This document shows positions 46,001-51,749 of a stretch of DNA of 64,000 bases, piece after piece. Location: positions 3,309,001 through 3,373,000 of the forward strand of contig JAWHQI010000229.1 of the NCBI GenBank assembly GCA_033032865.1, read 5' to 3'. The position numbers and the translations under genes were made by a program. Under the pieces are notes generated by a model that did no database searches, was not told where the DNA came from, and saw nothing but the letters and a program-made list of their open reading frames with translations. This DNA is from Dactylorhiza incarnata. Lineage: Eukaryota; Streptophyta; Magnoliopsida; Asparagales; Orchidaceae. Position 1 is the first letter of the stretch; every line of letters begins with the position of its first letter.

Positions 46001-46952
46001 ACACAAACAACAAAATACTATTAATCTGTTATTTTTTCAATGATAATGCAGCAATCAGTATCTATTTAGAACTCATTTGATTGCTTGAAGTTAGAAAATA
46101 TGTTTAGAAAAATGATGATTATTAGATTTCAACAACTGGTTGGATATATTTAGTAATTACTAAAGACTTTAAACTCTACACAGACCTTTAAATTCCTTCA
46201 AAAGTAAGGATTTAATTTTCATACTCAAAATGAGCAAAAAAAATATTATTTTCTAAAACACGTTTCTATTTAAATGAGCCATTACATAAATGTATGAAGA
46301 AAATGTCTGAGTGGCTCATTCTGTAATTCCTACAAGGTTTCTAACACCAAAAGAATTACATGAATGTATAAAAAAAAATGTGTGCATGCCTCATTCCTAC
46401 AAGGTTTCTAACACAAAGAATTATATAAATTGTATCAAAAAAATGTCTGCATGCCTCATTCCTGCAAGGTTTCTAACACCAAAGAAATAGCATACACTTC
46501 AGCTAGGTTTACATTAACATTTATAACACAGAAAATAAGAAACAGTATCTGATAAATAGTGGCGAAGAATGTAATAAAAATATTCCCATTAGAATTCATA
46601 ACCTACTCCACAGCTAGGTTTGTGAAGCCTATTATAACCTAAACAAAATATGATCCTGAACCACCTCTCAAGATCCCTTGGCTAATCATACTATTGGAAC
46701 TTAAGAAAGCTTTTAGCTCCTGTAGCCCTATGGTAGAAAATATTACAAAAAATAAAATAAGTTAAATTCTGCAATATTTTAACGTAGATACAGAAAAAAT
46801 AGCCATCATCATGTATGTTAAAATACAAAATTCTATCAATTTCTCAGTAAATTGTCATTAAACTATTTACTTACAGCTGCATATTCAAGTCCAAAGTTGG
46901 ATCAGCTGGAGCCAGCTGAAACGCTGATCTCAAATTTTGCTCTGCATAGTAT
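12033..46952 (-). CDS. UBP14: Ubiquitin-specific protease of the UBP14 / isopeptidase T family, 12 exons, both ends outside the window
   Basis: UBP14 removes and disassembles free polyubiquitin chains in cytosol and nucleus. Exons in order (minus): 46875-46952, 45898-45952, 45781-45825, 44926-45000, 29490-29688, 29341-29398, 29116-29238, 13800-13888, 13592-13681, 13328-13501, 12330-12454, 12033-12165. All borders are GT-AG and all phases match, giving about 414 codons without a stop. Landmarks: [41 protein letters not shown] (QQD box), [59 protein letters not shown], then UBA1 (LAVMGF ... AMNWLLSHM) and UBA2 (LISFGF ... ALKASGGN). The order and motifs match plant UBP14 as I recall it. The catalytic Cys box and His box are outside the window. 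No lesion suggests loss of function; introns of 15.2, 15.2 and over 12 kb are filled with transposons. Confidence 0.95.
12330..12454 (-). CDS. UBP14: UBP14 exon 11 of window
   Basis: 125 nt. Acceptor TGTCTCCAG, donor CCTCG|GTATGT, ends on a full codon. It encodes the inter-UBA linker and the first two thirds of UBA2 ([22 protein letters not shown]). Confidence 0.92.
12598..12727. repeat. About 64-bp tandem duplication in a UBP14 intron
   Basis: Two adjacent copies of a segment containing GGGGCCGATCAAAGTCAATG and TTTATTTATGCATGGATTTA, near 12605-12660 and 12672-12725, with one or two differences. Confidence 0.85.
12779..12996. mobile_element. Foldback MITE in a UBP14 intron
   Basis: Two inverted arms surround a short A-rich loop. 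The inner arms (CCAAAACCTCCCCTCTAAG ... GTTAACATAC and its reverse complement) pair almost perfectly over about 40 bp. Weaker pairing continues outward to about 12780 and 12990. There is no coding capacity. The superfamily is not clear because no convincing target duplication is visible. Confidence 0.75.
13328..13501 (-). CDS. UBP14: UBP14 exon 10 of window (UBA1)
   Basis: 174 nt. Acceptor GATCTGCAG, donor GATCCAG|GTTTTC, phase 1. It carries the whole first UBA domain ([18 protein letters not shown] ... [18 protein letters not shown]), which binds ubiquitin chains. Confidence 0.95.
13592..13681 (-). CDS. UBP14: UBP14 exon 9 of window
   Basis: 90 nt. Acceptor TTCCTTTAG, donor GAGAAAG|GTAGTC. 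It encodes [18 protein letters not shown] and [11 protein letters not shown], a very conserved part of the plant UBP14 catalytic domain. Confidence 0.96.
13800..13888 (-). CDS. UBP14: UBP14 exon 8 of window
   Basis: 89 nt. Acceptor TTATTTTGCAG, donor AAATTGG|GTAAAC. It encodes [19 protein letters not shown] and [10 protein letters not shown]. It follows a 15.2-kb intron (13889-29115), and its first base completes the lysine codon split at 29116. Confidence 0.96.
13889..15620. other. UBP14 intron with a possible copia LTR end near 14314
   Basis: Most of this shows no recognisable gene. At 14305-14330 the sequence CCTCAACA is followed by TGGGACCAGAGTGG, which looks like a copia LTR end plus a mutated initiator-tRNA-Met primer site; the LTR start is not found. 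A proline- and serine-rich frame (14289-14507) could be leader or gag remnant. Frames at 15001-15213 and 15214-15429 have no visible domain. Confidence 0.35.
15621..17640 (+). repeat. 5' LTR of the chromovirus
   Basis: 2020 bp. A run of A then C near 15668-15700 differs in length from the 3' LTR, and a short CGCACGCAG duplication near 15846 is absent from the 3' copy. Minus-strand frames in both LTRs at matching places (15769-16059 and 23343-23621) are shadows of shared sequence. Confidence 0.97.
17643..17656 (+). other. Primer binding site, initiator Met tRNA
   Basis: TGGTATCAGAGCT starts two bases after the LTR end at 17640. It is the standard complement of the 3' end of plant initiator tRNA-Met. 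Confidence 0.92.
17657..18329 (+). other. Untranslated leader of the chromovirus
   Basis: No long frame on the plus strand. It has several short inverted words (for example GTTAAGTGATATGGGCGCTTAAC near 17963), as expected for a structured leader RNA. The gag ATG at 18330 follows TTTCTTTCTAG. Confidence 0.5.
18330..19607 (+). CDS. Gag of the chromovirus
   Basis: 425 residues if unspliced. Residues about 1-90 are basic then proline/threonine rich; about 100-280 is the Retrotrans_gag capsid domain ([21 protein letters not shown] ... [12 protein letters not shown] ... [21 protein letters not shown]). Three CCHC knuckles of the C-x2-C-x4-H-x4-C type follow near residues 305 ([14 protein letters not shown]), 344 ([14 protein letters not shown]) and 364 ([14 protein letters not shown]) and would bind genomic RNA. 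The stop at 19605 lies inside the putative intron 19585-19679, so the spliced product would continue into protease. Confidence 0.95.
   Translation: MASKRSQRKRATSSAGGTSGDATAQLMRQILERLTRLEEDRQTPDPALGSGSAGTTVTNTTAPPGATPPATDSGTGSPAATLVPPLVPSLPAPPVAMANTLAFKRLNPPSFDGNRDFFVITEWISQMEKHFEYAGVPETQKVLLAAYQLSEDAYTWWLQRRSLPDSATLSWRQFKDALMENFLSSVERDKLAEKFLSLQQIGRTVTEYAREFSRLSLLALEFVPDEDKKISRFVKGLHHDFRQLVVAHGATTYAETVGAALQVEAIELDRSAKKAQHGTSNASASDLKRKDAPAQQQGPRSKEVCAFCHKVGHVAQVCRSFLKKQKMVTPAQQPQMTIASAASVCAFCKRSGHLAKDCRRKQKACFKCGQVGHPMLDCPIKDSPIPAQPLQVIPGAQGRAVLNVVTQGEALASTDVISGTFCVEF
19585..19679 (+). other. Putative 95-nt intron spanning the gag stop
   Basis: Donor TCTG|GTACGT and acceptor TTACCTTTTTAG|G bound an AT-rich segment with no protein resemblance. 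Phases match: one base before the donor plus two after the acceptor give glycine, and the joined frame reads VISG then SFRVKNKW before the protease triplet. Removing it deletes the gag TAA and places protease in the gag frame. The alternative is a small insertion that merely looks like an intron. Confidence 0.6.
19680..20140 (+). pseudogene. Aspartic protease of the chromovirus
   Basis: Contains [18 protein letters not shown] with the catalytic DSG near 19720, then the second half with [18 protein letters not shown]. It matures Gag-Pol. The frame is shared with gag only if the upstream intron is removed. A one-base lesion near 20140 shifts the frame before RT. Confidence 0.9.
20140..21846 (+). 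CDS. Reverse transcriptase, RNase H and start of integrase of the chromovirus
   Basis: RT begins around [16 protein letters not shown] and has [18 protein letters not shown], the FIDD catalytic box near 20720, and [10 protein letters not shown]. RNase H begins near 21150 ([14 protein letters not shown]) and runs to LSRHASV. The integrase zinc-binding segment begins ([19 protein letters not shown]) but is cut by TAA at 21844. Apart from that stop the frame is open for more than 560 codons. Confidence 0.94.
   Translation, partial: STRVIYVASEFPDVFPAELPGMPPDRDVEFCIDVEPGTRPISKAPYRMAPRELEELRSQLDELLERGYIRPSSSPWGAPVLFVKKKDGSMRLCIDYRDLNKVTIKNKYPLPRVDDLFDQLKGSTVFSKIDLRSGYHQLKIKDSDISRTAFRTRYGHFEFFVMSFGLTNAPSAFMDMMNRVFREYLDKFIIVFIDDILIYSKTREEHASHLRLTLSTLRQHQLYAKLAKCEFWLDRVAFLGHVISGDGLSVDPAKISAVMDWKRPSTPTEIRSFLGLAGYYRRFVKGFSSLAAPLTRLTQKHARFEWTDQCEQSFSELKQRLCSAPVLALPSEGLDFSVYTDASGVGLGCVLMQDDRVIAYGSRQLKVHERNCPTHDLEFAAVVFALKLWRHYLYGVKCHFFTDHQSLKYIFVQKDLNLRQRRWLEFVTDYDLQLTYVPGKANSVADALSRHASVAACAPMSAILAALIDDLDRMDISIAPEGHEEVPVPLWVEQVKDLQSSDPALQRIRRQVELGTLPDFSISDDVLRFRGRLCIRDVPELHDSICREAHESRTSGHPGNNKMYDDLK
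21847..23025 (+). pseudogene. Integrase and chromodomain of the chromovirus, multiply interrupted
   Basis: After the TAA at 21844 the frame gives the second half of the HHCC finger ([19 protein letters not shown]) and the core start ([10 protein letters not shown]). A TGA at 22045 (expected tryptophan) and an extra base near 22055 break it; the original frame returns at 22238 ([18 protein letters not shown], with the catalytic Glu) and stays open to 23022. The C-terminal 60 residues ([22 protein letters not shown] ... [17 protein letters not shown]) resemble the chromodomain of Tekay/Del elements, thought to steer insertion to heterochromatin. Confidence 0.92.
23188..23200 (+). other. Polypurine tract of the chromovirus
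   Basis: AAGTAGGGGAGAA lies directly against the 3' LTR start. It follows a 160-bp 3' untranslated stretch after the pol stop. Confidence 0.9.
23201..25201 (+). repeat. 3' LTR of the chromovirus
   Basis: 2001 bp, nearly identical to 15621-17640. It is followed at once by AGTAT, the target duplication. Confidence 0.97.
25207..26960. other. UBP14 intron, unassigned, with a possible decayed LTR
   Basis: Frames here (for example 25325-25657) show no domain. On the minus strand a TGTAATGCCCTCGATAC word starting near 26925 could be the start of an old LTR, but I find no matching end or partner. Only the tandem repeat listed separately is clear. Confidence 0.3.
26480..26690. repeat. About 60-bp tandem repeat, three degenerate copies
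   Basis: The word CTCACCAGC followed by CCATAG recurs at about 26519, 26578 and 26638, with similar flanking text. Copies differ at many positions. Confidence 0.75.
26995..27470 (+). pseudogene. Copia reverse transcriptase remnant
   Basis: Broken reading frames follow the Ty1/copia RT pattern: [26 protein letters not shown], then [12 protein letters not shown], then [17 protein letters not shown], where active elements have KARLVAKGF, VYMEQPPG and LKQSPRAW. Several stops and shifts separate these, and no LTR is recognisable. It is an old fragment in the UBP14 intron. Confidence 0.75.
27471..28005. other. UBP14 intron, nothing recognised
   Basis: AT-rich sequence without a domain. The right end becomes GT and GGT rich (27968-28000) before the poly-G run. 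Confidence 0.4.
28006..28039 (+). repeat. 34-nt poly-G run
   Basis: An uninterrupted run of about 34 guanines follows GT- and GGTGGT-type repeats. The exact length may be an assembly estimate. The frame across it (27954-28148) is an artefact of the run. Confidence 0.9.
28297..28670 (+). pseudogene. Gypsy reverse transcriptase remnant (Tat/Athila-like)
   Basis: Frames read [31 protein letters not shown], then [16 protein letters not shown], then [25 protein letters not shown]. These are consecutive RT motifs of Ty3/gypsy elements of the Tat/Athila side, but the catalytic Asp-Asp segment is missing between 28400 and 28450. It lies 446 bp left of UBP14 exon 7. Confidence 0.8.
28671..29115. other. 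UBP14 intron next to exon 7
   Basis: AT-rich intron sequence; nothing recognised beyond the splice donor of exon 7 at its right edge. Confidence 0.5.
29116..29238 (-). CDS. UBP14: UBP14 exon 7 of window
   Basis: 123 nt. Acceptor ATACCCACAG, donor ATTAA|GTGAGT. It encodes [17 protein letters not shown] and [13 protein letters not shown]. The last lysine codon is split across the following 15.2-kb intron and completed at 13888. Confidence 0.96.
29341..29398 (-). CDS. UBP14: UBP14 exon 6 of window
   Basis: 58 nt. Acceptor ATGACATTACAG, donor GAATT|GTAAGC. It encodes [19 protein letters not shown], a charged linker that varies among relatives. Confidence 0.93.
29490..29688 (-). CDS. UBP14: UBP14 exon 5 of window
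   Basis: 199 nt. Acceptor TTTTTTTCTAG, donor AATAAAG|GTATAT. It encodes [35 protein letters not shown] and [15 protein letters not shown]. Its first codon is the Asp of the QQD box, whose two glutamines are 15.2 kb upstream at 44926. Confidence 0.96.
29689..30171. other. Start (gene sense: end) of the 15.2-kb UBP14 intron, with an 83-bp duplication
   Basis: A segment around CATATTAAGATTTCACAGTTT ... CAAGCATCCACGG at about 29917-29966 recurs with changes at about 30000-30048. No gene recognised. Confidence 0.5.
30172..31307. mobile_element. Non-autonomous TIR transposon, 1.1 kb
   Basis: The left end TAGTGGCGGACCCAGGAT and the reverse complement of the right end, CAGGGGCGGACCCACGTA, are imperfect terminal inverted repeats. 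TCAGAC flanks both ends (30166-30171 and 31308-31313); with one mismatch on each side it may be an 8-bp hAT-type duplication. GGCGGACCCA termini are common in plant elements of this kind. The GC-rich part at 30860-31200 has open frames on both strands but no domain. The palindrome CCCGGGCACGTGCCCGGG lies just inside the right end. Confidence 0.75.
31314..31735. other. UBP14 intron, nothing recognised
   Basis: No frame, repeat or terminus that I can support. Confidence 0.4.
31736..32015 (-). pseudogene. Gypsy integrase remnant
   Basis: On the minus strand broken frames follow the gypsy integrase core: [15 protein letters not shown] in one frame, then a stretch like [22 protein letters not shown], where active elements have GVPKRIVSDRGTQFTSKFW. 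Stops and shifts interrupt it. Its parent element was not found. Confidence 0.6.
32142..32294 (+). repeat. Copia 5' LTR (153 bp)
   Basis: Starts TGTTAGAG and ends TCTAACA, an exact 7-bp inverted terminal pair, and is followed at once by TGGTATCAAATCGGG, a primer site for initiator Met tRNA with small changes. No 3' partner was found in the window. Confidence 0.85.
32295..34000 (+). mobile_element. Copia leader, split by a hAT-like MITE
   Basis: GC- and TCG-rich sequence follows the primer site (32295-32788) and resumes at 33451-34000 after the MITE. It resembles in style the leader of the copia element at 54855. The minus-strand frames (32420-32791 and 33237-34001) read across it, and the second crosses the MITE junction, so I do not treat them as genes. 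Gag and pol of this copy are absent. Confidence 0.5.
32789..33442 (+). mobile_element. hAT-like MITE, copy 1, TSD GGTGCGTT
   Basis: 654 bp. The left end CAAGGTTGTAGATGTC and the reverse complement of the right end, ATCTGTTGTGGATATC, are imperfect inverted repeats. The 8-bp GGTGCGTT is present at 32781-32788 and 33443-33450. Near both ends are many GATATATCGG and ATGTCGG words, possible transposase-binding repeats. No protein. An 8-bp duplication is the hAT mark. Confidence 0.88.
34001..34960 (-). pseudogene. Gypsy RT/RNase H junction remnant
   Basis: On the minus strand around 34690-34880 the frames read like [10 protein letters not shown] and [18 protein letters not shown], matching the gypsy segment usually written [21 protein letters not shown] after the RT domain. 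Many stops. The rest of the stretch is too decayed to place. Confidence 0.5.
35119..35781 (+). CDS. Unrecognised ORF, 220 residues
   Basis: I do not recognise a family. The N-terminal two thirds are mixed alpha/beta in composition; a segment [20 protein letters not shown] followed by proline-rich text is loosely like the end of a gypsy gag capsid domain, and a Pro/Ser/His-rich tail follows. A run of ten C at about 35536 lies inside it. No intron signals or promoter support it. Most likely a retroelement gag remnant or chance frame. Confidence 0.25.
   Translation: MDCKCQTFFQTTKANTLSKYVIDHNIHIRFYSSLNSLDTPNLTYHKKNLKEELLAATTHVSLVMYVVYQSKSMNSYIDYFIDIDTHVLSVTNTYYMGYFRTTIVLASAYNPTNLTKDMEQAYSLVKSYMPYLALQLDITPPPPQFGLPNFSHTSSFHRQASTTQTETSLPPSPHILSFILPLPRSPANMNPQHQLLSHQKYLNLHRQLLLALQIPLHMLK
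35940..38100. other. UBP14 intron, unassigned 2.2 kb
   Basis: No gene recognised. It includes a short minisatellite at 36435 and a GC-rich patch at 36935-37060 with two GTTTGGAGG words 54 bp apart. The minus-strand frame 37404-37685 shows no domain. Confidence 0.4.
36435..36488. repeat. 10-bp minisatellite TTGACATTTC / TTGACCTTTC
   Basis: Five consecutive 10-bp units, the first two ending ATTTC and the next two CTTTC, in an otherwise unique AT-rich stretch. Confidence 0.9.
38101..38167 (+). repeat. SINE-like fragment, copy 1
   Basis: The stretch GACAGCCGGTGCACAAAGCAT, then CGCAGCGAGGTCTGGGGAA and CCCACCACAAGGGT, matches 40561-40628 and a sequence common in plant tRNA-derived SINEs and related retroposons as I recall them. 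Only about 67 bp are recognisable and no target duplication is clear. Confidence 0.55.
39019..39813 (+). mobile_element. hAT-like MITE, copy 2 (long subfamily)
   Basis: 795 bp. Left end CAAGGTTGTAAATATC; right end, reversed, CAAATATTTTAAATGTCC. The flanks GGCGCGGT (39011-39018) and GGAACGGT (39814-39821) match at 6 of 8 bases, consistent with an old 8-bp duplication. It carries the family's ATGTCGG and ATATATCGG words near its ends. It interrupts the RNase H of the surrounding gypsy element, whose coding text resumes after it. Confidence 0.8.
40561..40628 (+). repeat. SINE-like fragment, copy 2
   Basis: Starts GGGCAGCCCGATGCGCAAAG and ends CCCACCACAAGGGTG. It matches 38101-38167 with about ten differences. 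The following AT-rich stretch leads into the MITE target ATATATAT. Confidence 0.55.
40669..41294 (-). mobile_element. hAT-like MITE, copy 3 (inverted), TSD ATATATAT
   Basis: 626 bp, the reverse complement of the copy at 32789-33442 with moderate divergence. It begins CAATGTTGTGGATAGC and ends CATCTGCAACCATG, with ATATATAT at 40661-40668 and 41295-41302. Because the target is AT-simple the duplication is weaker evidence than for copy 1. Confidence 0.8.
41786..42110 (+). mobile_element. SINE-like retroposon with (TTG)n tail and 20-bp target duplication
   Basis: About 325 bp, ending in six TTG-like units (42091-42110). The 20-bp TATTGGCCTATATTTTACTA flanks it at 41766-41785 and 42111-42130 without mismatch. 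A long perfect duplication plus a simple-repeat tail is the mark of target-primed reverse transcription by a LINE-type enzyme. Its 3' part (ATACCCCCAATGATTGGGG and ATGGGTTCTG) forms a small hairpin. The first 25 bases repeat host sequence at 41728, so the true 5' end may be near 41811. Confidence 0.8.
43251..43900. other. Stretch between gypsy remnant and Mutator-like element
   Basis: A plus-strand frame at 43385-43615 is Ser/Pro/Ile rich in GC-biased DNA, but shows no domain and no splice or promoter support. The remainder is AT-rich and unassigned. Confidence 0.35.
43901..44796. mobile_element. Mutator-like MITE / candidate Pack-MULE, 9-bp TSD
   Basis: The left end GAGTGATGCTAAGTGCAAAC and the reverse of the right end, GAGTGATTTTAAGTGCAAAC, are inverted repeats that continue for over 40 bp (GGTTTGCAC and AAGTGCAAA words). 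Flanks TCTTAGAAA (43892-43900) and TTTTAGAAA (44797-44805) match at 8 of 9, the Mutator length. The interior 44030-44690 is GC-rich, unlike the AT-rich ends. It has a minus-strand frame at 44327-44695 followed by a plausible frame end near 44270, so a captured piece of a plant gene is possible. I cannot name that gene. Confidence 0.78.
44926..45000 (-). CDS. UBP14: UBP14 exon 4 of window
   Basis: 75 nt, full codons. Acceptor TAGAAGCAG, donor CAACAG|GTGCGC. It encodes [19 protein letters not shown] and ends in RQQ, the start of the QQD box, just before the 15.2-kb intron 29689-44925. It lies 129 bp right of the Mutator-like element. Confidence 0.95.
45781..45825 (-). CDS. UBP14: UBP14 exon 3 of window (45-nt microexon)
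   Basis: 45 nt, 15 codons ([15 protein letters not shown]). Acceptor TTGTCTAG, donor GTTGCT|GTAAGT. It falls where relatives have a variable linker between the GKYS and GIPPRMFK motifs, so sequence match cannot confirm it; borders and frame do. Using the AG three bases later would drop one glutamine and keep frame. Confidence 0.72.
45898..45952 (-). CDS. UBP14: UBP14 exon 2 of window
   Basis: 55 nt. Acceptor TGTAATAG, donor CACGAG|GTATTT. It encodes [18 protein letters not shown], continuous with the LNMQL end of the previous exon. Confidence 0.94.
46875..46952 (-). CDS. UBP14: UBP14 exon 1 of window
   Basis: 78 nt. Acceptor ATCCTTCAG, donor CAGCT|GTAAGT. It encodes [18 protein letters not shown] and LDLNMQL. 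In relatives the preceding exon carries the catalytic Cys box (NSCYLAA); no such sequence was found from here to 64000. Confidence 0.94.
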
Positions 46953-47463
46953 CTGAAGGATTAATCAAGAAAATGCAAAACACATTAGTACTTGGGACTT
47001 GTTTGTTTTAACTTATGCTACGTCTATTATTGAAAAGGCTTTGAGAACCAAGACTAGACATTGAAATGGAAGAAGAAAAGGTTAAGATCCGACTGATCAC
47101 ACCACTCCAATAGAGAGTTGAATCGTGATGTCGTAATCTTTCAAGAAAAAGAATTATACTCCTCATAAAAGGGAAGAGGTAGAACCAATAAAATTTTCTT
47201 TTTCAAATAGTTTAATATTTCTAACAATAATGTTGATAAATTTATAAAAATCAAACTTATTGTAAAATAGTGGAATACGAAGCTCAAAATTTTTATTACT
47301 TCATATATCAGCTTACAATACACGTATTTGTACACATTTATAGGAAGGAGGAGTGAAATCTCAACTCCAAACAAAGATGTGTGACTAATCTATATATGAG
47401 AAAAATCACTTAACGGACCAAGAAAGAGGACATTTACATTGGTTTAATTATAGTTCTTCTACA
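46953..47463 (-). other. Intron plus probable 3' LTR of the minus-strand copia
   Basis: On the minus strand TGTAGAAGAACTATAATT starts at 47463 immediately after the purine tract GCGGGAGAG, as an LTR would. The other LTR end is not certain (about 47230 or lower) and no partner LTR was found on the right. Confidence 0.4.
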
Positions 47464-50400
47464 CTCTCCCGCAAACTGAAGCATACAGATTGTAGACGCC
47501 AAACTTAAAAACAAACTGTCGGTATAGGGGTGCAGTAAGGTTTGGTTGAGGACATCAGAAATTTGCTCGGTAGTGGGTACATGTCGCAAATCAAGTTTGA
47601 GAAGTTGAACTTTTTCCCGGATGAGATGACAATCGACTTCGAAATGCTTGGTACGTTCATGAAAAATGGGATTCTCAATGATATGAATGGCTGCTTGACT
47701 ATCGCAGTAGAGGACGGTCGGAGAGGGGAGCTTTACATCAAGATCAGTAAGAAGACCTTCCAACCACTTGAGTTCAAAAACAGCGAACGCAATTGAAAGA
47801 TACTCATCCACCACTGTTTGCTTCTTGCTTTGTCAAGTGACCGGGTGTCCTCCAAAATATTTGCAGTAGCCACTCATAGACCGAAGATCATCAAGGGATC
47901 CAGCATAATCTGCATCAGAATAGACAATTAATGAGAGAGAAGAGAATGGATTATACACAAGCCCTTGTCCCTGAGCATTCTTCAGATACTGAAGAGGTAG
48001 GATATTCGAGGAGCATGCATGAAGCGGCTGACCACACCAACAACAAATGATACATCGGGTCGTGTGACAATCAGATAGAGATAAGCTTGTCAACAAGGAG
48101 ACGATAGTACTCCAGATTAGGGAGAAGCAGATCAGAGTCGGGCACGTGAGCACAGAGCTTTTGGTTGGCATCCATTGGCGTGTCAACAGACTTGCATCCA
48201 GAGTAGCCTGCATCGTGAAGAAGATCGAGACAGTACTTCCGTTGAGACAAAATGATTCCATTGGGTCGACGAGCTACCTCAATACCCAAGAAATATCGAA
48301 GGAGGACCAAATCTTTGGTCTGAAAGTCTGATTTCAAGTGCTTCTTGATCATTGATATATCGTTCTGATCATCGCCCGTGATGAGAATATCATCACATAG
48401 ATAAGAAATATCATCGTGCTTACTGGGCAGCAACGAGTTAATAGGGAGAAGTCTGTTGAGCTCTGAGTGAAGCCAAAATCTCGAATGATCTAACTGAACT
48501 TGTTAAACCAAGCCCGAGAGGACTGCTTGAAATCATAGATAGATTTCTTTTAGGTAGCATACAAGAGACTCCCTAGTGGATTCATAACCAAGAAGTTGTT
48601 GCATGTAGACAGTCTCTACTCTCTACTATATGTCATTAAAGAATGCATTCTTGATATCAAGCTTATGCAACTGCCAATGACGATGGACGATCAAGAAACG
48701 TATCGTATTCAGCTTAGCGACTGGAGAGAACGTCTCTTCATAGTTGAGACCATATTGTTGAGTGAAACCGCGAGCCAAGAGACAAGCTTTGAGGCGTTAT
48801 CCCATCAGGACGAAGCTTCATAATAAAGATCCATTTATATCCCACACGAGATTGGTCAGAAGGAAGGAAGACAATATCCCAGGTCTGATTGGCCAGGAGG
48901 ACGGAAGACAATATCCTACGTCTGATTGGCCAGAGGGCAGATATTTCCACATCCATTGCGGCCCGCCACCCCAGATGTTGAAGAACTTCCTGCACAAAAA
49001 AGGGAGTGGAAATAGAAGACAAGGAAGTGGCAAACCTGTGAAGTTCTAGAGATAAGGTGAAAGAAGACATAATGAGAGAGAGGGAGCGGTAGAAGGGACT
49101 ACATCCTGGGGCGAACCGTAATCAGAGCAGGTCGCATTGGAGCATCATCAGTAGGGGGTAACTGTCTAAGAACATTAGACTGAAGATGACAGCGATTGTA
49201 CACACGGAGAGGAGGAATTAATAATGTTGGGATGGGAGGTGGCGTTAGGAACAGAGGTGTTGTATCGTTGATAGGTACGTTAGGACGCGGATAGCATGTG
49301 AAAATAGAAGGGTTGGTCCTCGAGAAAGGTGGCATCAGCGGATGCGACCGTTCTCCGATCGGTGGGAGAATAACACACATAGTCCTTCTGCGTGCGAGAG
49401 TACCCAACAAACCTATACTTGGTAGCGCGTGGGGTCATTTTTTCCACCGCAGGGCCAAGTTGTTGGACAAAGTAAACACTTCCGAAGACGCGGAGATTCA
49501 AGGAAAAGAGAGGTGTTGAAGGAAATAGGATGGAGAATGGCGTCGCAAAGTTGAGAATGGATGAGGTCATGCGATTAATTAAATAGCATGTAGAGGAGAC
49601 TGTGAAATGTCAATAAATCTTTAGGACCTTCAATTAAAACATAAGGGGGGGACCTCGAGGAGGTGGTGGTTCTTCCGCTCGGCACACCATTTTGTTGCGG
49701 GGTATAAACATAGAATGATTCGTGGATAATGCCCAATGTATTACTAGTTTCCTAGAATTCGTGACACGTATATTCATGTGTATTATGATTCGAAGTATTT
49801 CAATTGAGCGCGAGAATTGAGTACGGGTCTTAAGGAGGAAGGAGCAAAATACATGTAGTAATTCAGAGCAATCGCGCAGCAAATATAACCATGTCATGCA
49901 AGAATGATCATCAATAAATGTAAGTAATGATATTCAGATAAACTAGCATTTTTATACAATGAGGGGAGAAGGTAGAGTGATGTTGTTTGCCATAGACACG
50001 TGATTCGCATGTAAATTCAGAAAAAGAAAATCAGGAAAAGCTTTCTGCAGGATAGGAAGAACAGCATGGACAAGACGTCGGTGCCAATCAACAGAAGTGA
50101 CAGAGAAGAGAACCGTAGTGGGAAGGTCCAGAGTGTAGAGCTCATTTGATAGCCTTCCTCTACCAATGATATTTCACGTCCGTCGATCCAGAACAACAAA
50201 GGAAGGAGAGGAAAATGTGATGGAGCAGTCATGATCATGAGTAAGACGAATAACAGAGAGGAAATTAAATTGGAATCCAGGAACATGAAGTACAGAGCGG
50301 AGAGAGATAGACAAAGTGAGAGACACATCTCCATATCTGCTGACCGGCGTGGTTTCTCCATTAGCCACGGTAATAAACTTGGGACAAACAGACTTTGTGT

Positions 50401-51240
50401 ACCGAAAAGGTTTCTGCGGAGTAATGTGATATGTGGCTCCAAAGTCCACTATCCAAAAAGTACTATGGGAAAAACATGACATACCTTCGTTGGAAGATAA
50501 AGGCAGCAGAGCCGGAAGTCCGAGTAACCAACTCTCGTAGATGTTGGACTTCCTCCGCAATGTGTCAATGTCGGAGCGGGATGTGGTAGAAACATCCACC
50601 GCCAGAGAAGCATGGTGCTAAGAGTTGGAAGGCTACTACGGGAACTCATATTTCTTGTAACATGTGGCCACAATATGATTTGTCCTGCCACAATGGGTAC
50701 ACAAGCGAGTGTTTTTCCCTTGAAGCGATTGCGGCCATCACGCCCACCGCCCCGAGATCCATGGCGACCTCCATGGTTCCCAATAGGTGTTGGGCGAGCG
50801 TCAACAAAGTGTTGGAGTAGGACAGGAGAGGGAGTCAATGAGACATCAGAGGGGCGGAGTCACCTTCAAAATCATGGAGCACACATCTGAGAGAGGGGGG
50901 ATAGTGGGAGAGGATAAGATGTTCACACGAACACTATATAGATGAGGTGGTAATCGTGTCATCATCAGCGCTATGCTGACAACTTCCTTCTGAGCCCGTT
51001 GGGTAGTGAAATCCAACGACGGAGGTTGGCGCTGAATCCAAACCTCGACAAGAGTTTGTATTAAGCCATGAATGTGTCAAGTCACCGTCTGAACCAAATT
51101 CGACGGTCCGGAGGTTCCTAAAGGGATCAAACATATGTTGAAGGTTGTCCTTCCCGGAGTACATATAGCCATGCGATATGACTCACTTACAATGTAATTC
51201 AAGATCCAGGACTGAACTCGGTTATCATCCTCGAGTCATT
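47434..51240 (-). mobile_element. Decayed Ty1/copia element
   Basis: Reading right to left: a CCHC knuckle (about 50680-50720, C-x2-C-x4-H-x4-C in a broken frame), protease (50599-50400) with WIVDFGATYHIT in which the catalytic DSG has become DFG, GAG-pre-integrase and integrase (50200-49550, SRSIEILR and later TPQQNG-like text), RT (49070-48071, DDILITGDDQNDISMIKKHL and LVLLRYFLGIEVARRPNGIILSQRKYCLDLL), and RNase H (47814-47434, LYCDSQAAIHIIENPIFHERTKHFEVDCH). Stops and shifts throughout. The N-terminal gag is not recognisable. Confidence 0.88.
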
Positions 51241-51660
51241 GTTTGGTAGGCTCAATAGGTGGCTCGCGAGTCAGATGATGGAGACCCTTGATCTGGCCCA
51301 CTCACAAAGATGGGCAAAGCCCGTCCACAACCCACGGATGAGCGAAGCCCATTCACACTCACAGGAGGGAGCAGCCCATTAGCAAGAGTAATCGAGCACG
51401 GGCAAAACCTCCCAATGGCGCGCATCAAGCGGAAAAGACGCATCCCTACTAAATTCACCTTCAGGACATCTCACGCCCCCTGCATCGCTAAGCCAATTGT
51501 CCGGCTCAGGCCCTCCACGAATCCGAACAAATTCTTCGAGAAGCCGAAAAATTCTTGCTGCTCTCTCAAACCACAACTTCACAAACAACAAAAAACTTTT
51601 AACGTATCATCCACGTCTCAACTTGTACTGCTAGATCGTAGGCGTACCGATTAATATTAT
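51241..51660. repeat. GC-rich segment with GGGCNNNGCCC hairpin words
   Basis: GGGCAAAGCCCGT, GAGCGAAGCCCAT and GAGCACGGGCAAAACC words recur through 51310-51400. Similar words fill 60430-60690. A plus-strand frame (51310-51654) has no domain. It may be the LTR or leader of the adjoining copia or of a related element. Confidence 0.5.
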
Positions 51661-51749
51661 TACGAAAAGCAACCGTAGATGAGTAATCTCCGTCACTAAT
51701 ATTTCCTTGTTGTAGATATAAATACTTCTTTGCAACTAAAGTCCATCTT

